In this document: in pieces, positions 35,404 through 45,421 of the stretch | Layout of the letters: each line of letters starts with the position of its first letter | Numbering within the stretch: position 1 is the first letter of the stretch | DNA from: Paracoccaceae bacterium | Lineage (GTDB): Bacteria; Pseudomonadota; Alphaproteobacteria; Rhodobacterales; Rhodobacteraceae | DNA length: 64,000 bases | Assembly (NCBI GenBank): GCA_022824005.1 | Contig: JAJEBG010000031.1 | Span: 62,001 to 126,000 of the forward strand | Direction of reading: 5' to 3' | Program-made: the position numbers and the translations under genes | Notes under the pieces: model-generated | The model's database searches: none | The model's input: only the letters and a program-made list of their open reading frames with translations | Told to the model about the DNA's origin: nothing

Positions 35404-36936
35404 TTAGAGGGGGATATTGTCGTGTTTTTTGGACGGGTTGGAAATCTTCTTGTTGCGAAGTGAAGACAACGCGCGGCAAACCCGTTGACGTGTCGAATGC
35501 GGCAATATCACCTCATCAATAAAACCCCGCTCCGCGGCGATAAAGGGGTTGGCAAACCGCTCTTCGTATTCGTCAGTTCGTGCGGCGACAAACGCCTCAT
35601 CATCCAATTCCGAGCGGTAGAGAATTTCGACCGCCCCTTTGGCCCCCATGACCGCAATCTGCGCACTTGGCCAGGCGTAATTGAAATCGCCACGCAGATG
35701 TTTGGAAGCCATCACGTCATAAGCTCCGCCGTAGGCTTTACGGGTAATGACCGTCACTTTAGGGACAGTGGCTTCGCCATAAGCAAACAATAACTTGGCC
35801 CCATGTTTAATGATCCCCCCATATTCTTGCGTGGTGCCGGGCAAAAATCCTGGGACGTCAACCAAGGTGACAATCGGAATCTCAAAAGCATCACAAAAGC
35901 GAACAAATCGGGCGGCTTTCCTAGAGCTGTCAATATCAAGACAACCGGCTAGCACCATCGGTTGGTTAGCGACGACACCGACCGTTGAACCTTCAAGTCG
36001 AATGAACGCCGTGATGATATTGCGAGCAAATTCAGCCTGCAATTCAAAGACATCCCCCTCATCCGCGAGTTTGATGATGACCTCTTTCATGTCATAAGGC
36101 AGATTAGGATTGGCTGGAACGATTGTATCCAAAGACATTTCAACTCGATCGACGTCGTCAAAAAATGGTCGAAAAGGGGATTTTTCGCGGTTACAAAGAG
36201 GCAAGAAGTCCATCAACCGACGGACTTCCGTCAGGGCCACAATGTCATTTTCAAAGGCACCATCCGCCACTGACGATTTCGATGTGTGAGTTTTTGCACC
36301 GCCCAATTCTTCGGCCGATATGACTTCGTTGGTGACCGTTTTTACAACATCAGGACCGGTGACAAACATGTAGGAGGTATCACGCACCATAAAGATAAAA
36401 TCTGTCATCGCAGGAGAATAAACGGCCCCGCCGGCACAAGGTCCCATAATGACACTGATTTGTGGAACCACGCCCGAAGCCATAATATTGCGTTGAAAGA
36501 CTTCAGCATAACCGGCTAGTGAAGCCACCCCTTCTTGAATTCGCGCCCCACCTGAATCATTCAGTCCGATAATCGGTGCCCCATTTTGAACTGCCATGTC
36601 CATAATTTTGCATATTTTTTGAGCGTGCGTCTCTGAGAGAGATCCTCCAAAAACGGTAAAATCCTGACTAAACACATACATTTGGCGGCCGTTGATGGTC
36701 CCCCAACCCGTCACCACTCCATCTCCAGGGACACGCTTATCCTGCATCGAAAAATCAGTGCAACGATGCGACACAAACATATCAAACTCTTCAAACGACC
36801 CCTCATCAAGCAGCAACTCAACTCGTTCTCTGGCCGTTAATTTACCTCGCTTATGTTGGTTATCGCTTCGATGCTGTCCGCCTCCCGCCCTCGCGGCGGT
36901 CCGGCGTTGCTCCAATTGATGTGAGATGGAGTCCAT
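35404..36936 (-). CDS. pccB: Propionyl-CoA carboxylase, beta (carboxyltransferase) subunit
   Basis: The carboxyltransferase subunit, 510 residues, of the crotonase-like fold in two halves. The N-half shows [40 protein letters not shown] and [20 protein letters not shown]. The C-half shows [20 protein letters not shown] and [17 protein letters not shown] with [17 protein letters not shown]. These oxyanion glycine pairs and the D at the acyl pocket are typical of propionyl- rather than acetyl-CoA carboxylases. It pairs with PccA. Confidence 0.96.
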   Translation of the reverse strand: MDSISHQLEQRRTAARAGGGQHRSDNQHKRGKLTARERVELLLDEGSFEEFDMFVSHRCTDFSMQDKRVPGDGVVTGWGTINGRQMYVFSQDFTVFGGSLSETHAQKICKIMDMAVQNGAPIIGLNDSGGARIQEGVASLAGYAEVFQRNIMASGVVPQISVIMGPCAGGAVYSPAMTDFIFMVRDTSYMFVTGPDVVKTVTNEVISAEELGGAKTHTSKSSVADGAFENDIVALTEVRRLMDFLPLCNREKSPFRPFFDDVDRVEMSLDTIVPANPNLPYDMKEVIIKLADEGDVFELQAEFARNIITAFIRLEGSTVGVVANQPMVLAGCLDIDSSRKAARFVRFCDAFEIPIVTLVDVPGFLPGTTQEYGGIIKHGAKLLFAYGEATVPKVTVITRKAYGGAYDVMASKHLRGDFNYAWPSAQIAVMGAKGAVEILYRSELDDEAFVAARTDEYEERFANPFIAAERGFIDEVILPHSTRQRVCRALSSLRNKKISNPSKKHDNIPL

Positions 36937-37160
36937 TTTTGGGTCAATCCATTCCTGTTAATAATTATTCCCAAGGGACATAACTGAATCTGAGAAGAGG
37001 TGCAAAAATACTCTCGATTGAGGCTTCATTGAGTTAAGACTCATTGATATTGATGACCCACTTGATTGGGATCACGAGAACATAATGGACGAGAAGGAAT
37101 AACATCCGCCTTATGGGCATTTTGACGGTTCCATATCGAGGATAGGAGGGCATTCAGTCA

Positions 37161-38432
37161 ATGGACAATCAATCGGGTGAATCATATCACAGTCGCATGG
37201 GGACTGAACCCGTCTCGTCGCGTCTGTTTGATCGGACAACGCCGCCTCACATCTCAACGCTGATTCTTTTGGCAAGTATCGGTGCCCTCTCGATGACATT
37301 ATTCCTTCCATCGCTGCCAAACATGACAGCATATTTCAATACCGATTATCGAATCATGCAATTGTCGATTGCCGCTTACTTGTTTGTCAACGGTATCCTG
37401 CATGTCATTATTGGACCTTTGTCAGATCGTTATGGCCGACGACCCGTGACTATTTTCGCCATTGTATTTTTTCTTTTCGCGACCTTGGGATGCATCCTAT
37501 CTCCAACGGTTGAGATTTTTTTAGTTTTCCGTATGGCACAAGCGGTGATTGTGACGGGCATGGTGCTTTCCCGTGCGATCGTTCGAGATATCTTCACCCA
37601 AGATAAATCGGCGTCCATGATCGGTTATGTCACGATGGGTATGGCCCTCGTGCCGATGGTGGCACCGATGCTTGGAGGGTTTCTCGATGAGCTCTTTGGT
37701 TGGCAAGCGAGTTTTGCTCTTCTCCTCATTCTCGGATTACTCATCCTTATCTTCAGTTATTTTGACCAAGGTGAGACGGCCCTCTCTCGAACCCTGAGCT
37801 TTCGTCAACAATTCAATGATTACCCAGAATTGTTTCGTTCACGTCGCTTTTGGGGATATGTCGCGATCGCCGGTTTCTCGTCCGGAACGTTTTTCACTTA
37901 TCTCGGTTCGACACCCTTGATTGGGACTGAATATTATCAACTGACACCGAGCAAATTAGGTTTTTATTTCGGCCTGACAGCTTTCGGTTACATGGTCGGC
38001 AATTTCATATCAGGGCGATTTTCACTGCGATTCGGCATCAGTAGAATGACTCTGTTCGGTTCGCTATTGCTTGTCGTTTGTCCAGTGGGCGCCCTCATCG
38101 CGCAAACACAAAATGTGGTTCATCCTATCGGCTTTTTTGGATTCTTTATCTTTATGGGAATCAGCAATGGGATCATCTTGCCCAATGCCACCGCGGGAGC
38201 GTTATCGGTACGCCCACATCTCGCCGGCACCGCCTCTGGGATTGCTGGGGCCATATCGATAGTCGCCGGATCAGGTGCATCGGCGCTTGCCGGACTTCTA
38301 CTCAATGACGAGGCTTCACCGACACCCATGATCCTAATCGTGGCCATCTGTGTCGTCTTCTGTCTCCTGTCGACATTCTACGTTCTTCGTATTGAACGAC
38401 AGTTGCAAAAGTCCTCAGAACACCTCCATTAA
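37161..38432 (+). CDS. MFS multidrug efflux transporter, Bcr/CflA type
   Basis: A 12-helix major facilitator of 423 residues. It has the loop 2-3 motif GPLSDRYGRRPV, LGCILSPTVEIFLVFRMAQA, and motif C-like GMALVPMVAPMLGGFLDE, all characteristic of Bcr/CflA drug/H+ antiporters. The substrate cannot be read. AGGAGGG lies ten bases before ATG 37161. It is divergent from pccB and convergent with the EamA gene. Confidence 0.88.
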   Translation: MDNQSGESYHSRMGTEPVSSRLFDRTTPPHISTLILLASIGALSMTLFLPSLPNMTAYFNTDYRIMQLSIAAYLFVNGILHVIIGPLSDRYGRRPVTIFAIVFFLFATLGCILSPTVEIFLVFRMAQAVIVTGMVLSRAIVRDIFTQDKSASMIGYVTMGMALVPMVAPMLGGFLDELFGWQASFALLLILGLLILIFSYFDQGETALSRTLSFRQQFNDYPELFRSRRFWGYVAIAGFSSGTFFTYLGSTPLIGTEYYQLTPSKLGFYFGLTAFGYMVGNFISGRFSLRFGISRMTLFGSLLLVVCPVGALIAQTQNVVHPIGFFGFFIFMGISNGIILPNATAGALSVRPHLAGTASGIAGAISIVAGSGASALAGLLLNDEASPTPMILIVAICVVFCLLSTFYVLRIERQLQKSSEHLH

Positions 38433-38442
38433 CAAGGGTCAA

Positions 38443-39327
38443 TTAATGCTGGCGCAATCGGTACACCGCCAAAGCCTCCCGCCAAGCAATAAAGCAAACA
38501 CTGCCGATAATGACCCCTCCGCCAGCCATCACATAGATGTCGGTCTCTTCGCCAAAAACTAAAGCCCCGAGAAGCGCGGCCCACACCAGTTGCAAAAAAG
38601 TGGCGGGTTGAGTGACTGAGACCGGGGCATAGCGAAAAGCCAAAGTCATGGCGTAATGACCGGCGGTCGCAAAAACGGCCACGAGAAACAGCCAAAAGAT
38701 CTGAACCCATGTGGGTGAGACCCAAACCGTGAGGGCAAACGGAAATAAGACAATGGGAACCGTCACCGACAGCATCGCCACAATGACCATCGCATCCATC
38801 CTGTCCGTCATTCGTTTGGCGATGAGATATGAGGTTGAGAAAAAAAAGGCGGCACCGAGCATGGCAAAGTGACCTGTTGATAATTCTCTGAGCCCCGGTC
38901 GAAGAATGATCATCGCGCCCACCAACGCCACTGTGACCGCCAGTATTCTTCGATAGGCTAGTCTCTCTCCTAAAAATACCGCCGCGCCAACGGTCACATA
39001 GACGGGAGTCAAATAATTCAATGATGTGACCTCAGTGATTGTAATTCTTGTCATGCCAAAAAACCACAACATGACCGCGACCGCGTGAGCTAAGCCGCGC
39101 AGTGTAAACCAAGCCATCGCCTGACGATCCGGTCTTTTGCGCATGAGTGGAACCAGCATTGGCAGCACCAAGACCAAGCCCAAAACATAGCGTAGGAACG
39201 CGGCTTGGGCCGGCGGAACTTCCGGACCCACAAATTTGACGAGGGCGGTGACAGCGATAAAATTAAGCCCAGCGATGATCATCCAGGCAATGCCACTCAA
39301 ATATGTCCGACTGAATTTGAGTTCCAT
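38443..39327 (-). CDS. DMT-superfamily transporter (EamA)
   Basis: A ten-helix protein of 294 residues made of two EamA repeats. The first repeat includes FLRYVLGLVLVLPMLVPLMR and EVTSLNYLTPVYVTVGAAVF with LGERLAYRRI. The second includes AGHYAMTLAFRYAPVSVTQP and QLVWAALLGALVFGEETD. Members export amino acids or metabolites, and the substrate here is unknown. The organisation resembles RhtA/RarD-like exporters. Confidence 0.88.
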   Translation of the reverse strand: MELKFSRTYLSGIAWMIIAGLNFIAVTALVKFVGPEVPPAQAAFLRYVLGLVLVLPMLVPLMRKRPDRQAMAWFTLRGLAHAVAVMLWFFGMTRITITEVTSLNYLTPVYVTVGAAVFLGERLAYRRILAVTVALVGAMIILRPGLRELSTGHFAMLGAAFFFSTSYLIAKRMTDRMDAMVIVAMLSVTVPIVLFPFALTVWVSPTWVQIFWLFLVAVFATAGHYAMTLAFRYAPVSVTQPATFLQLVWAALLGALVFGEETDIYVMAGGGVIIGSVCFIAWREALAVYRLRQH

Positions 39328-39389
39328 TCATTGTACCCGGAAACTGAAACAACGTTTCAAAATAGCTGAATTGTCACCCGATTCTGGTG

Positions 39390-40130
39390 TTAGAGTGACT
39401 CAACAATATCCTTGGAGATTTCAATATTTGACGTCACCACTTGAACATCATCTTCATTTTCTAAAGCATCAAGAAGATTGATCGCTTTTCGTGCGCCCTC
39501 CAAGTCAAGATCAACCATTGTCGACGGCCGCCATATCATCTTGACTGAAAGGGGTTCACCAAAGGCCGATTCAAGATTGACCGCCACCGCCGCCAATTCC
39601 TTTTCAGCCGTATAGACGATATGAGCTTCTTCAGAGGACTTCATATCTTCCGCTCCCGCTTCAATGGCGGCGTCAAGTAGCAAGTCCACGTCAATGGCGT
39701 CACTCGCATACAAAATTTCACCGACACGGTCGAACATGTAGCTCACAGCGCCCGTCTCAGCGAGATTTCCGCCCGATTTGCCAAATAGGGTTCGCATAGT
39801 TGCGGCGGTTCGGTTTTTATTGTCGGTCATCGTTTCGACAATGACCGCGATCCCCGCCGGCCCATAACCCTCATATCGAACTTCGACCAATTGGTCGGCA
39901 TCAGGGCCGGCTGCTTTTGAAATGGCTCGCTCAATCACATCTTTGGGGACCGAGTTGGATTTGGCCTCTCGCACGGCGAGTCGCAAACGTGGATTCCTCT
40001 CAGGATCTGGATCCCCAAGTTTGGCCGCGACCGTCACTTCTCGTGCAAGTTTCGCGAACAATTTAGAACGGGCCGCATCTTGCCGCCCCTTTCGATGCTG
40101 AATATTAGCCCATTTTGAATGGCCTGCCAT
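39390..40130 (-). CDS. yebC: YebC/PmpR family regulatory protein
   Basis: A widely conserved 246-residue protein beginning [20 protein letters not shown]. It also has [40 protein letters not shown] and [18 protein letters not shown], all family hallmarks. Members act as DNA-binding regulators or, as in mitochondrial TACO1 and bacterial YebC2, help ribosomes through proline-rich stretches. EF-P is also encoded in this window. AGGAG lies upstream of ATG 40130. Confidence 0.95.
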   Translation of the reverse strand: MAGHSKWANIQHRKGRQDAARSKLFAKLAREVTVAAKLGDPDPERNPRLRLAVREAKSNSVPKDVIERAISKAAGPDADQLVEVRYEGYGPAGIAVIVETMTDNKNRTAATMRTLFGKSGGNLAETGAVSYMFDRVGEILYASDAIDVDLLLDAAIEAGAEDMKSSEEAHIVYTAEKELAAVAVNLESAFGEPLSVKMIWRPSTMVDLDLEGARKAINLLDALENEDDVQVVTSNIEISKDIVESL

Positions 40131-40473
40131 TGGTCATTGCTCCTTTCCTCTCAGTCACTGTCAAACAAACGTGGTCACCGCGCTATTTTCTCTTGCTGGT
40201 GACAGATTTCAACCCTCAAATCCCAATTAAGGATGATTGTTTCCTCTCAAACTATTCCCCATAACGTGAATTGATCTATTGTCTCGGCTTTCTGTACTCT
40301 TTTGTTACATTATAGATGGATACCGGCACTCACTCTCCTAGCATCGATATCTCTATTCTCTGAAATGTCCATTCATTGACCTCCCAAAGATTTACGCTAC
40401 CTTTACATCGGGTTGTGAAATAAGATAGTCAAGAATGCCCAAAGCCCAAGCGCATTGAATTCTCTTTCCAACA
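40131..40473. other. Divergent intergenic region between yebC and ygfZ
   Basis: About 340 bases without a supportable gene. It must hold both promoters. TTGACC at 40376-40381 with TACCTT 16 bases on is a weak candidate for the rightward one. Confidence 0.35.
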
Positions 40474-41250
40474 ATGGCGTCAATCAATTCGAAAATGAGT
40501 GACTATACACAACGCGCTGTCCTGCAGGTCATCGGTGATGACACGAGAACGTTTTTACAAGATTTAATCACCAATGACATTCACCGTCTATCCCAAGGAT
40601 TGCTCTATTCGGCCATTCTGACTCCTCAAGGAAAATATCTCTCAGATTTTTTTCTCCTCGCGGTAAGTGCGAATGAAATTCTTCTAGATATCAAGTCGGA
40701 GATGGCTTCCGATCTGATGCGAAGGCTCCGATTCTACAAGCTTCGAGCTCGGGTCGATATTGGGCTGACAGATATCAACGTGTCTTGTGGCATAAGGAAT
40801 CAACCCGCCGGTGCCATGCGCGACCCACGACATGCTGAACTCGGGTGGCGAAGCTATCAAGTGGATGTCATTGAGACGTCGGAACAGGTTGACTGGGATC
40901 ATCTTCGTGTGACTCATGGTATCCCGGAAACGGGGATTGAACTCATCCCTGAAAAGACATTTATTCTGGAAATGGGCTTTGAACGTCTCAACGGAGTCGA
41001 TTTCAAGAAGGGCTGTTTTGTCGGTCAAGAGGTCACCGCCCGAATGAAGCATAAGACCGAACTTCGTCGGCAACTCAAGACAGTGCACGTGGATGGCCAT
41101 GCCTCTGTTGGCACCCCCATTCACGCCGATGGACGAGCGGTGGGGACCCTATTCAGCCAAGCGCGCGGCAAAGGGTTGGCTCACCTTAGGATGGATCGCC
41201 TTCAAGGCGTTCAGTTTCAAGCGGGCGATGCCACGATACACTTGGCCTAA
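40474..41250 (+). CDS. ygfZ: Folate-binding protein YgfZ (CAF17/IBA57 family)
   Basis: A tetrahydrofolate-dependent protein for maturation or repair of certain iron-sulfur enzymes, 258 residues. The signature is KGCFVGQEVTARMKHKTELR, with the conserved Cys in KGCxxGQE. The N-terminal part FLQDLITNDIHRLSQGLLYS and AILTPQGKYLSDFFL recalls aminomethyltransferase GcvT. The start may be at 40474 or the ATG at 40495. It is convergent with the IMPase-like gene. Confidence 0.92.
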   Translation: MASINSKMSDYTQRAVLQVIGDDTRTFLQDLITNDIHRLSQGLLYSAILTPQGKYLSDFFLLAVSANEILLDIKSEMASDLMRRLRFYKLRARVDIGLTDINVSCGIRNQPAGAMRDPRHAELGWRSYQVDVIETSEQVDWDHLRVTHGIPETGIELIPEKTFILEMGFERLNGVDFKKGCFVGQEVTARMKHKTELRRQLKTVHVDGHASVGTPIHADGRAVGTLFSQARGKGLAHLRMDRLQGVQFQAGDATIHLA

Positions 41251-41290
41251 CAATCCCTCTGCGTCGATTGTTGCCGATGAGAGGTAAAGC

Positions 41291-42076
41291 TCAGGCCTTT
41301 ATGTGGCTGTGCAATAGTTCGGCCATCAAGGGATAACCGGTGCTGCTTGCGGCCATTAGACCCTCGCTGTTGTCCAAAAGCGGCTCAATCAACCCCCCCG
41401 CTTCAGCTAGAATCAAAGCACTGGCCGGCAAATATGAGGGGATCATGGTCTCACTCCAGTAGCCATCAAGGCGTCCGCAACTGACATGGGCTATATCTAG
41501 CGATGGAGAGCCAAATAATCTCACATTCTTGACTAACGAAGCCACACGTTGGAGGCGGCCAAGCGATACCTCCACACCGTCTCCATGATCGGGGAGAGGT
41601 GCGGCGGCAACAGAAAACTCAGAAAGACGTTTTTTTTGTGAGGTGCGAATTCGCGTGTTGTTACTCCAACTCCCCATTCCGGTTTCAGCGGTGATCAACT
41701 CATTTTCCAGAGGGTTGAAGAGAACCGCGAGGACAGGGACACTCTTATGAACGAGGGCCATCGTCATGGACCAATGCGACAATCCCTGTGCATAATTGGA
41801 CACACCATCGACAGGCTCGATAACCCAGATTCGTGTGGGATCGGCCCCCGGTTCATCACCTCGCAAGGGGGTGCGCACACCGTAATGCGGCGTTAGCCTT
41901 TTGAGATCATCAACAATATTCGCCTCTGTCCGCTCAATCGCTCCACGTGCATAGGCGTCGCTTCCTCGGATTGAACCGCGAAGCAAACGAATCTCTAAAA
42001 AATCACGCATTAGCAGACGACTCGCTTGGCGAATTGTTCTAATGGCTAGGTTAGTGTTCGGATTCTGGATCTTCAT
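41291..42076 (-). CDS. Inositol monophosphatase-like protein with a degenerate metal site
   Basis: A SuhB/IMPase-fold protein of 261 residues. Overall pattern is clear: WVIEPVDGVSNYAQGLSHWS, CGRLDGYWSE and ALILAEAGGLI. However, the usual WIxDPxDGTTN is WVIEPVDGVSN (Glu at 87, Val at 92). The C-terminal WD metal ligand is replaced by Y214-L215, and the N-terminal VTxAD motif is not recognisable. Phosphatase activity is doubtful. It lies beside efp on the same strand, where relatives usually carry an intact IMPase gene. A non-catalytic role, as for E. coli SuhB in transcription antitermination, is possible. Confidence 0.8.
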   Translation of the reverse strand: MKIQNPNTNLAIRTIRQASRLLMRDFLEIRLLRGSIRGSDAYARGAIERTEANIVDDLKRLTPHYGVRTPLRGDEPGADPTRIWVIEPVDGVSNYAQGLSHWSMTMALVHKSVPVLAVLFNPLENELITAETGMGSWSNNTRIRTSQKKRLSEFSVAAAPLPDHGDGVEVSLGRLQRVASLVKNVRLFGSPSLDIAHVSCGRLDGYWSETMIPSYLPASALILAEAGGLIEPLLDNSEGLMAASSTGYPLMAELLHSHIKA

Positions 42077-42237
42077 CCTGTCGTTTCTATCTCGCTCTCA
42101 GGTCAGTGTCCGTGACAAATTGCTAATCGTCTCTCAATGACGCCATAGGTTCCACTAGTAATTCCCAAAACGCCTGTCGCGATGGTCAGATCATGGTGCC
42201 CGAAGCGGCCAGCATTGATGAGAAAAAGCGACTTGGA

Positions 42238-42801
42238 TCAAGCGCGCTCTTGGTATTCTCCCGTCTCAGTGTTGACAATCACTTGATCTCCGACATCAAT
42301 AAATGGAGGGACCAGAATACGCAGGCCATTGTCGAGCATCGCGGGCTTGAAACTGTTGGCCGCGGTCTGGCCGGTGATCACGGGTTCTGTCTCAGCGACC
42401 TGACACGTCACCTTTTGAGGGAGTGTCAGACTGAGTGCCTCTGACCCATAAAATTCAATCGACACTTTCATTCCCTCCTGCAAGAAGGGACGGCGATCTT
42501 CTAATAGATTGGATTTCAGGTACACTTGTTCGAAAGTTTCAGTGTCCATGAAGACCAAGAAGTCTCCATCATTATAGAGATATTGCTGGTCCTTTTGCTC
42601 GAGACGTGCGCGTTCCACCCGGTCCGCCGAGCGAAATCGTTCGTTGAGTTTTGAGCCGGTGCGTAAGTTTCGTAACTCAACTTGGGCAAACGCCCCACCT
42701 TTACCAGGTTTCACATGTTCAACTTTAACGACATTCCAAAGCCCTTCGTTATGTTCAATCACGTATCCCGTTCTCAGTTCATTTCCGTTGATTTTAACCA
42801 T
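42238..42801 (-). CDS. efp: Elongation factor P
   Basis: The 187-residue translation factor that rescues ribosomes stalled at polyproline. Start ATG 42801 gives MVKINGNELRTGYVIEHNEG. The modified residue K34 lies in KPGKGGAFAQVELRN, so it is of the lysine type needing EpmA-like modification. The C-terminus has FKPAMLDNGLRILVPPFIDV and GDQVIVNTETGEYQERA. The frame is open upstream but EF-P never starts earlier. It is divergent from the DUF6280 gene. Confidence 0.97.
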   Translation of the reverse strand: MVKINGNELRTGYVIEHNEGLWNVVKVEHVKPGKGGAFAQVELRNLRTGSKLNERFRSADRVERARLEQKDQQYLYNDGDFLVFMDTETFEQVYLKSNLLEDRRPFLQEGMKVSIEFYGSEALSLTLPQKVTCQVAETEPVITGQTAANSFKPAMLDNGLRILVPPFIDVGDQVIVNTETGEYQERA

Positions 42802-43003
42802 TCTGACACCGAGCCATTGATTTTTTCCTTGACATTCGATGCTATCAAAGATTGTTTGTATAGACAATTCTAGGGGTTCTAGCTGGCACAAACGCCATGT
42901 CGTGTGTGCCAGAGGGAAAATTTTGGATGATAAGAAACAAGCCTGACTGCGCTTTTAAGCCGTGAGGATGGTTGAACGTTAGTAATGGAGATTGAGATTA
43001 CCG

Positions 43004-43318
43004 ATGGCTGATTATGACGATACCGCCTTCAATCACGAACAGGGTTCGCGTGCCCGTAAATTGTTCGCTGCCGTTGTTTTGGCCGCGTTAGACGATGCGA
43101 TTCTCGATCACCGAAGATACGGCAATGGTCCCGAAGTGATTTCACGCTGGGCGCGATCTCGAGATGGTCGTGAAGTCTTGACCTGTGCTGGTATCGACCC
43201 GAATGAACGCGTGGTCGACGGTTTGATGGAATTTGTCAAAAGAGGCGTTCGAACATCGGTGGCACTCTCCCGTGAAGAGAGTGAGAGACGCAACCAGCAG
43301 CGGGCCCGCGCCGCCTAA
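43004..43318 (+). CDS. DUF6280 family protein
   Basis: A conserved 104-residue soluble protein. Recognised segments are NHEQGSRARKLFAAVVLAAL, YGNGPEVISRWARSRDGREV, CAGIDPNERVVDGLMEFV and GVRTSVALSREESERR. The family is largely restricted to Rhodobacterales as far as I recall and has no known function. Start ATG 43004 has a weak GAG seven bases before it. A hairpin follows the stop. Confidence 0.8.
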   Translation: MADYDDTAFNHEQGSRARKLFAAVVLAALDDAILDHRRYGNGPEVISRWARSRDGREVLTCAGIDPNERVVDGLMEFVKRGVRTSVALSREESERRNQQRARAA

Positions 43319-43330
43319 TTCATATAATTT

Positions 43331-43352
43331 GATGTGGCAAACCTGCCACATC
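43331..43352. terminator. Hairpin after the DUF6280 gene
   Basis: GATGTGGCA (43331-43339) and TGCCACATC (43344-43352) form a perfect 9-bp stem with loop AACC. It lies between convergent genes. No T run follows, so it is a terminator by position rather than by full consensus. Confidence 0.5.
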
Positions 43353-43467
43353 GCCTCAATTTGATAGACGATGGACGCTGATTCATCAACACAGGCCCGC
43401 CAGCGACAAGAGAGAGAAGTCTCACTCCCATCGGAGATGTCATGGTCGGGATTGTTGTGATAAATTC

Positions 43468-44250
43468 TTAGGAACTTGGCGTTGACCTTTCAACAACAAC
43501 GCTCCCGATACTAGTTTTAGCCTCTATTTTATGGAGTCGGAAAAGTCCATCGCCTCCAATATTCTGATGGAACGTCGCCTTAAACCCATCTTTCCCTCGC
43601 CGTCTCTCCTTTTCGGAAAATCCATCGGCCAACTCGTAGCGCCCCTCGCATATAACGTCATTTTTTTCATTGATTGGCTTTTCCAAAGCGATCGTTACGA
43701 ATTTGGCTCCATCGAAAATCTCGTACGTCTTGCCGCAAACCTTGACCTCCGGTGATGGCCGGAATGATAGAAAAAGCATGGTCACCGGGTCGATGGTTTT
43801 TCGGTATTTTGATGATCTGATATTGAGTTCATCCTCAAATGGTGGATTGGCTTCGAAGGTGATGGGACGTCCTGATTTGTAACTCAGAACTTGAGTCTCT
43901 GTTTCTCCACCTCGCTTAACGTCCAAATGAAAGCGATACGGCACCAATTTTTGAGACCGTATCCAACCTCTTGTCCCCCCTCTAACTTGGACATCGCTTA
44001 TCAATGACGCTATTCCCGTGAAAAAAAGGATCGCTGACACAGAGTATGAACTGTCATTCGAACGCGTGGCAAGCCGAAGTTCTCCAACAGGTATGGTTCT
44101 AACCTTTAGTGTATAACTGTCCCTAAATTCATTGATTTCTTGTGGGAGCGCGGGCTGGCCGAGGCAAAATAAACCTAAAGAGGCAAGAAAAACTACCCGT
44201 TTTGAGACCATTGGAATTCTTAATAAAGTATACATTGACTGTTCTTCCAA
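43468..44250 (-). CDS. DUF3108 domain protein, exported
   Basis: A protein of about 260 residues with an N-terminal signal (VVFLASLGLFCLGQPALPQE) and a DUF3108 beta-barrel-like domain. The domain reads SYTLKVRTIPVGELRLATRS, VLSYKSGRPITFEANPPFED and CEGRYELADGFSEKERRRGK. It is a periplasmic or envelope protein common in Gram-negative bacteria; function unknown. The start may be ATG 44250 or a Met up to 14 residues later. It is divergent from meaB. Confidence 0.8.
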   Translation of the reverse strand: MEEQSMYTLLRIPMVSKRVVFLASLGLFCLGQPALPQEINEFRDSYTLKVRTIPVGELRLATRSNDSSYSVSAILFFTGIASLISDVQVRGGTRGWIRSQKLVPYRFHLDVKRGGETETQVLSYKSGRPITFEANPPFEDELNIRSSKYRKTIDPVTMLFLSFRPSPEVKVCGKTYEIFDGAKFVTIALEKPINEKNDVICEGRYELADGFSEKERRRGKDGFKATFHQNIGGDGLFRLHKIEAKTSIGSVVVERSTPSS

Positions 44251-44326
44251 GTAATGAAGTCAATTCCAGCTCATGGTATACATCCATTTCTACTCACTTT
44301 CTATAAAGTTTCTGAGGCCGCAATAG

Positions 44327-45358
44327 ATGAACAATTGTCAGCAATTGGCTCAGGAAATTCGGGCCGGCAATCGACGGGCCCTCTCTCGCGCCATCACACT
44401 GGCCGAAAGTACCCATCGTCAGCACAGAAACGATGCCGATTCGCTCTTTGATATATTGTCGGCCGCGGATATTCGGCAATCTCTGCGTATCGCATTTACC
44501 GGTGCCCCGGGGGTCGGGAAATCAACACTTATCAATGCACTCGGACTTCTACTGACGCATCAAGGGATGAAAGTGGCCGTCCTGGCTGTTGACCCGACTT
44601 CAGCCCACACGGGTGGATCCATTCTCGGCGATAAAACACGGATGGATATTCTCTCGCGTGAACGACTCTCATATATCCGCCCCTCGCCCTCCCGTCATAT
44701 TTTGGGCGGCGTCGCCAAACACACTCGAGAGGTCATTTTTCTTTGCGAGCAAGCCGGTTATGATTTTATTTTTGTTGAAACGACAGGTGTGGGGCAATCG
44801 GAAACCAAGGTCGGTCAGTTGACGGATATCTTTGTTTTGCTTGTGGCACCGGCCGCCGGCGACGAGTTGCAGGGGGTCAAAAGGGGGATCATGGAATTGG
44901 CGGACATTATCGCCGTTACAAAAGCTGATGGGGCGTTGAAAGATATCGCCAGGCAAACCGCTGCGGAATATCAAGGCGCATTGAGATTGTTTGCCCGACG
45001 CGACAAAGACCCAGAAAAATTCCCTTTGACTTGCACCGTATCCGTTCAAGAAACGGCGACAATCAACCGGCTTTGGCAATCGGTTGTGACACTCGGTCAT
45101 TGGCGTCAATCCCATGGAATGCAGAAAAAAATCCGCATCGAACAGGATTCAGCATGGATCCACTCACGTCTCCACGAAGAGATCGTCAAAGCCATTGAGA
45201 TGCAAACCGATATCAATCAAAAGAGCCAACAGATTGCCCGGATCATCACAACAACAGGGACCGCATTTTCTCCCGAGGTTCGCGGCCAATTGCGCACTGC
45301 CATCGATTCGTCACTTTCCTCCATACAAATCAAATCGAAGGAGGCATTGTCATCTTGA
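44327..45358 (+). CDS. meaB: Methylmalonyl-CoA mutase chaperone GTPase MeaB
   Basis: A G3E-type GTPase of 343 residues that loads and protects the B12 cofactor of methylmalonyl-CoA mutase. Walker A is GAPGVGKSTLINALG. Next come AVLAVDPTSAHTGGSILGDK, the switch region VETTGVGQSE and base-specificity VTKADG. RPSPSRHILGGVAKHTREVI is typical of MeaB/ArgK. Its client mutase is encoded about 13 kb away on the other strand. rpmB follows after 60 bases. Confidence 0.95.
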   Translation: MNNCQQLAQEIRAGNRRALSRAITLAESTHRQHRNDADSLFDILSAADIRQSLRIAFTGAPGVGKSTLINALGLLLTHQGMKVAVLAVDPTSAHTGGSILGDKTRMDILSRERLSYIRPSPSRHILGGVAKHTREVIFLCEQAGYDFIFVETTGVGQSETKVGQLTDIFVLLVAPAAGDELQGVKRGIMELADIIAVTKADGALKDIARQTAAEYQGALRLFARRDKDPEKFPLTCTVSVQETATINRLWQSVVTLGHWRQSHGMQKKIRIEQDSAWIHSRLHEEIVKAIEMQTDINQKSQQIARIITTTGTAFSPEVRGQLRTAIDSSLSSIQIKSKEALSS

Positions 45359-45421
45359 CGACGGCTTCGATGCGTTTTAAATTAGAGAATCTTAACATTT
45401 GGCAAACCAACGAGCTTTATG

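Noticed and set aside
37111..37332. Minus-strand frame at the start of the MFS gene
   Set aside because: It overlaps the well-supported transporter start and shows no domain.
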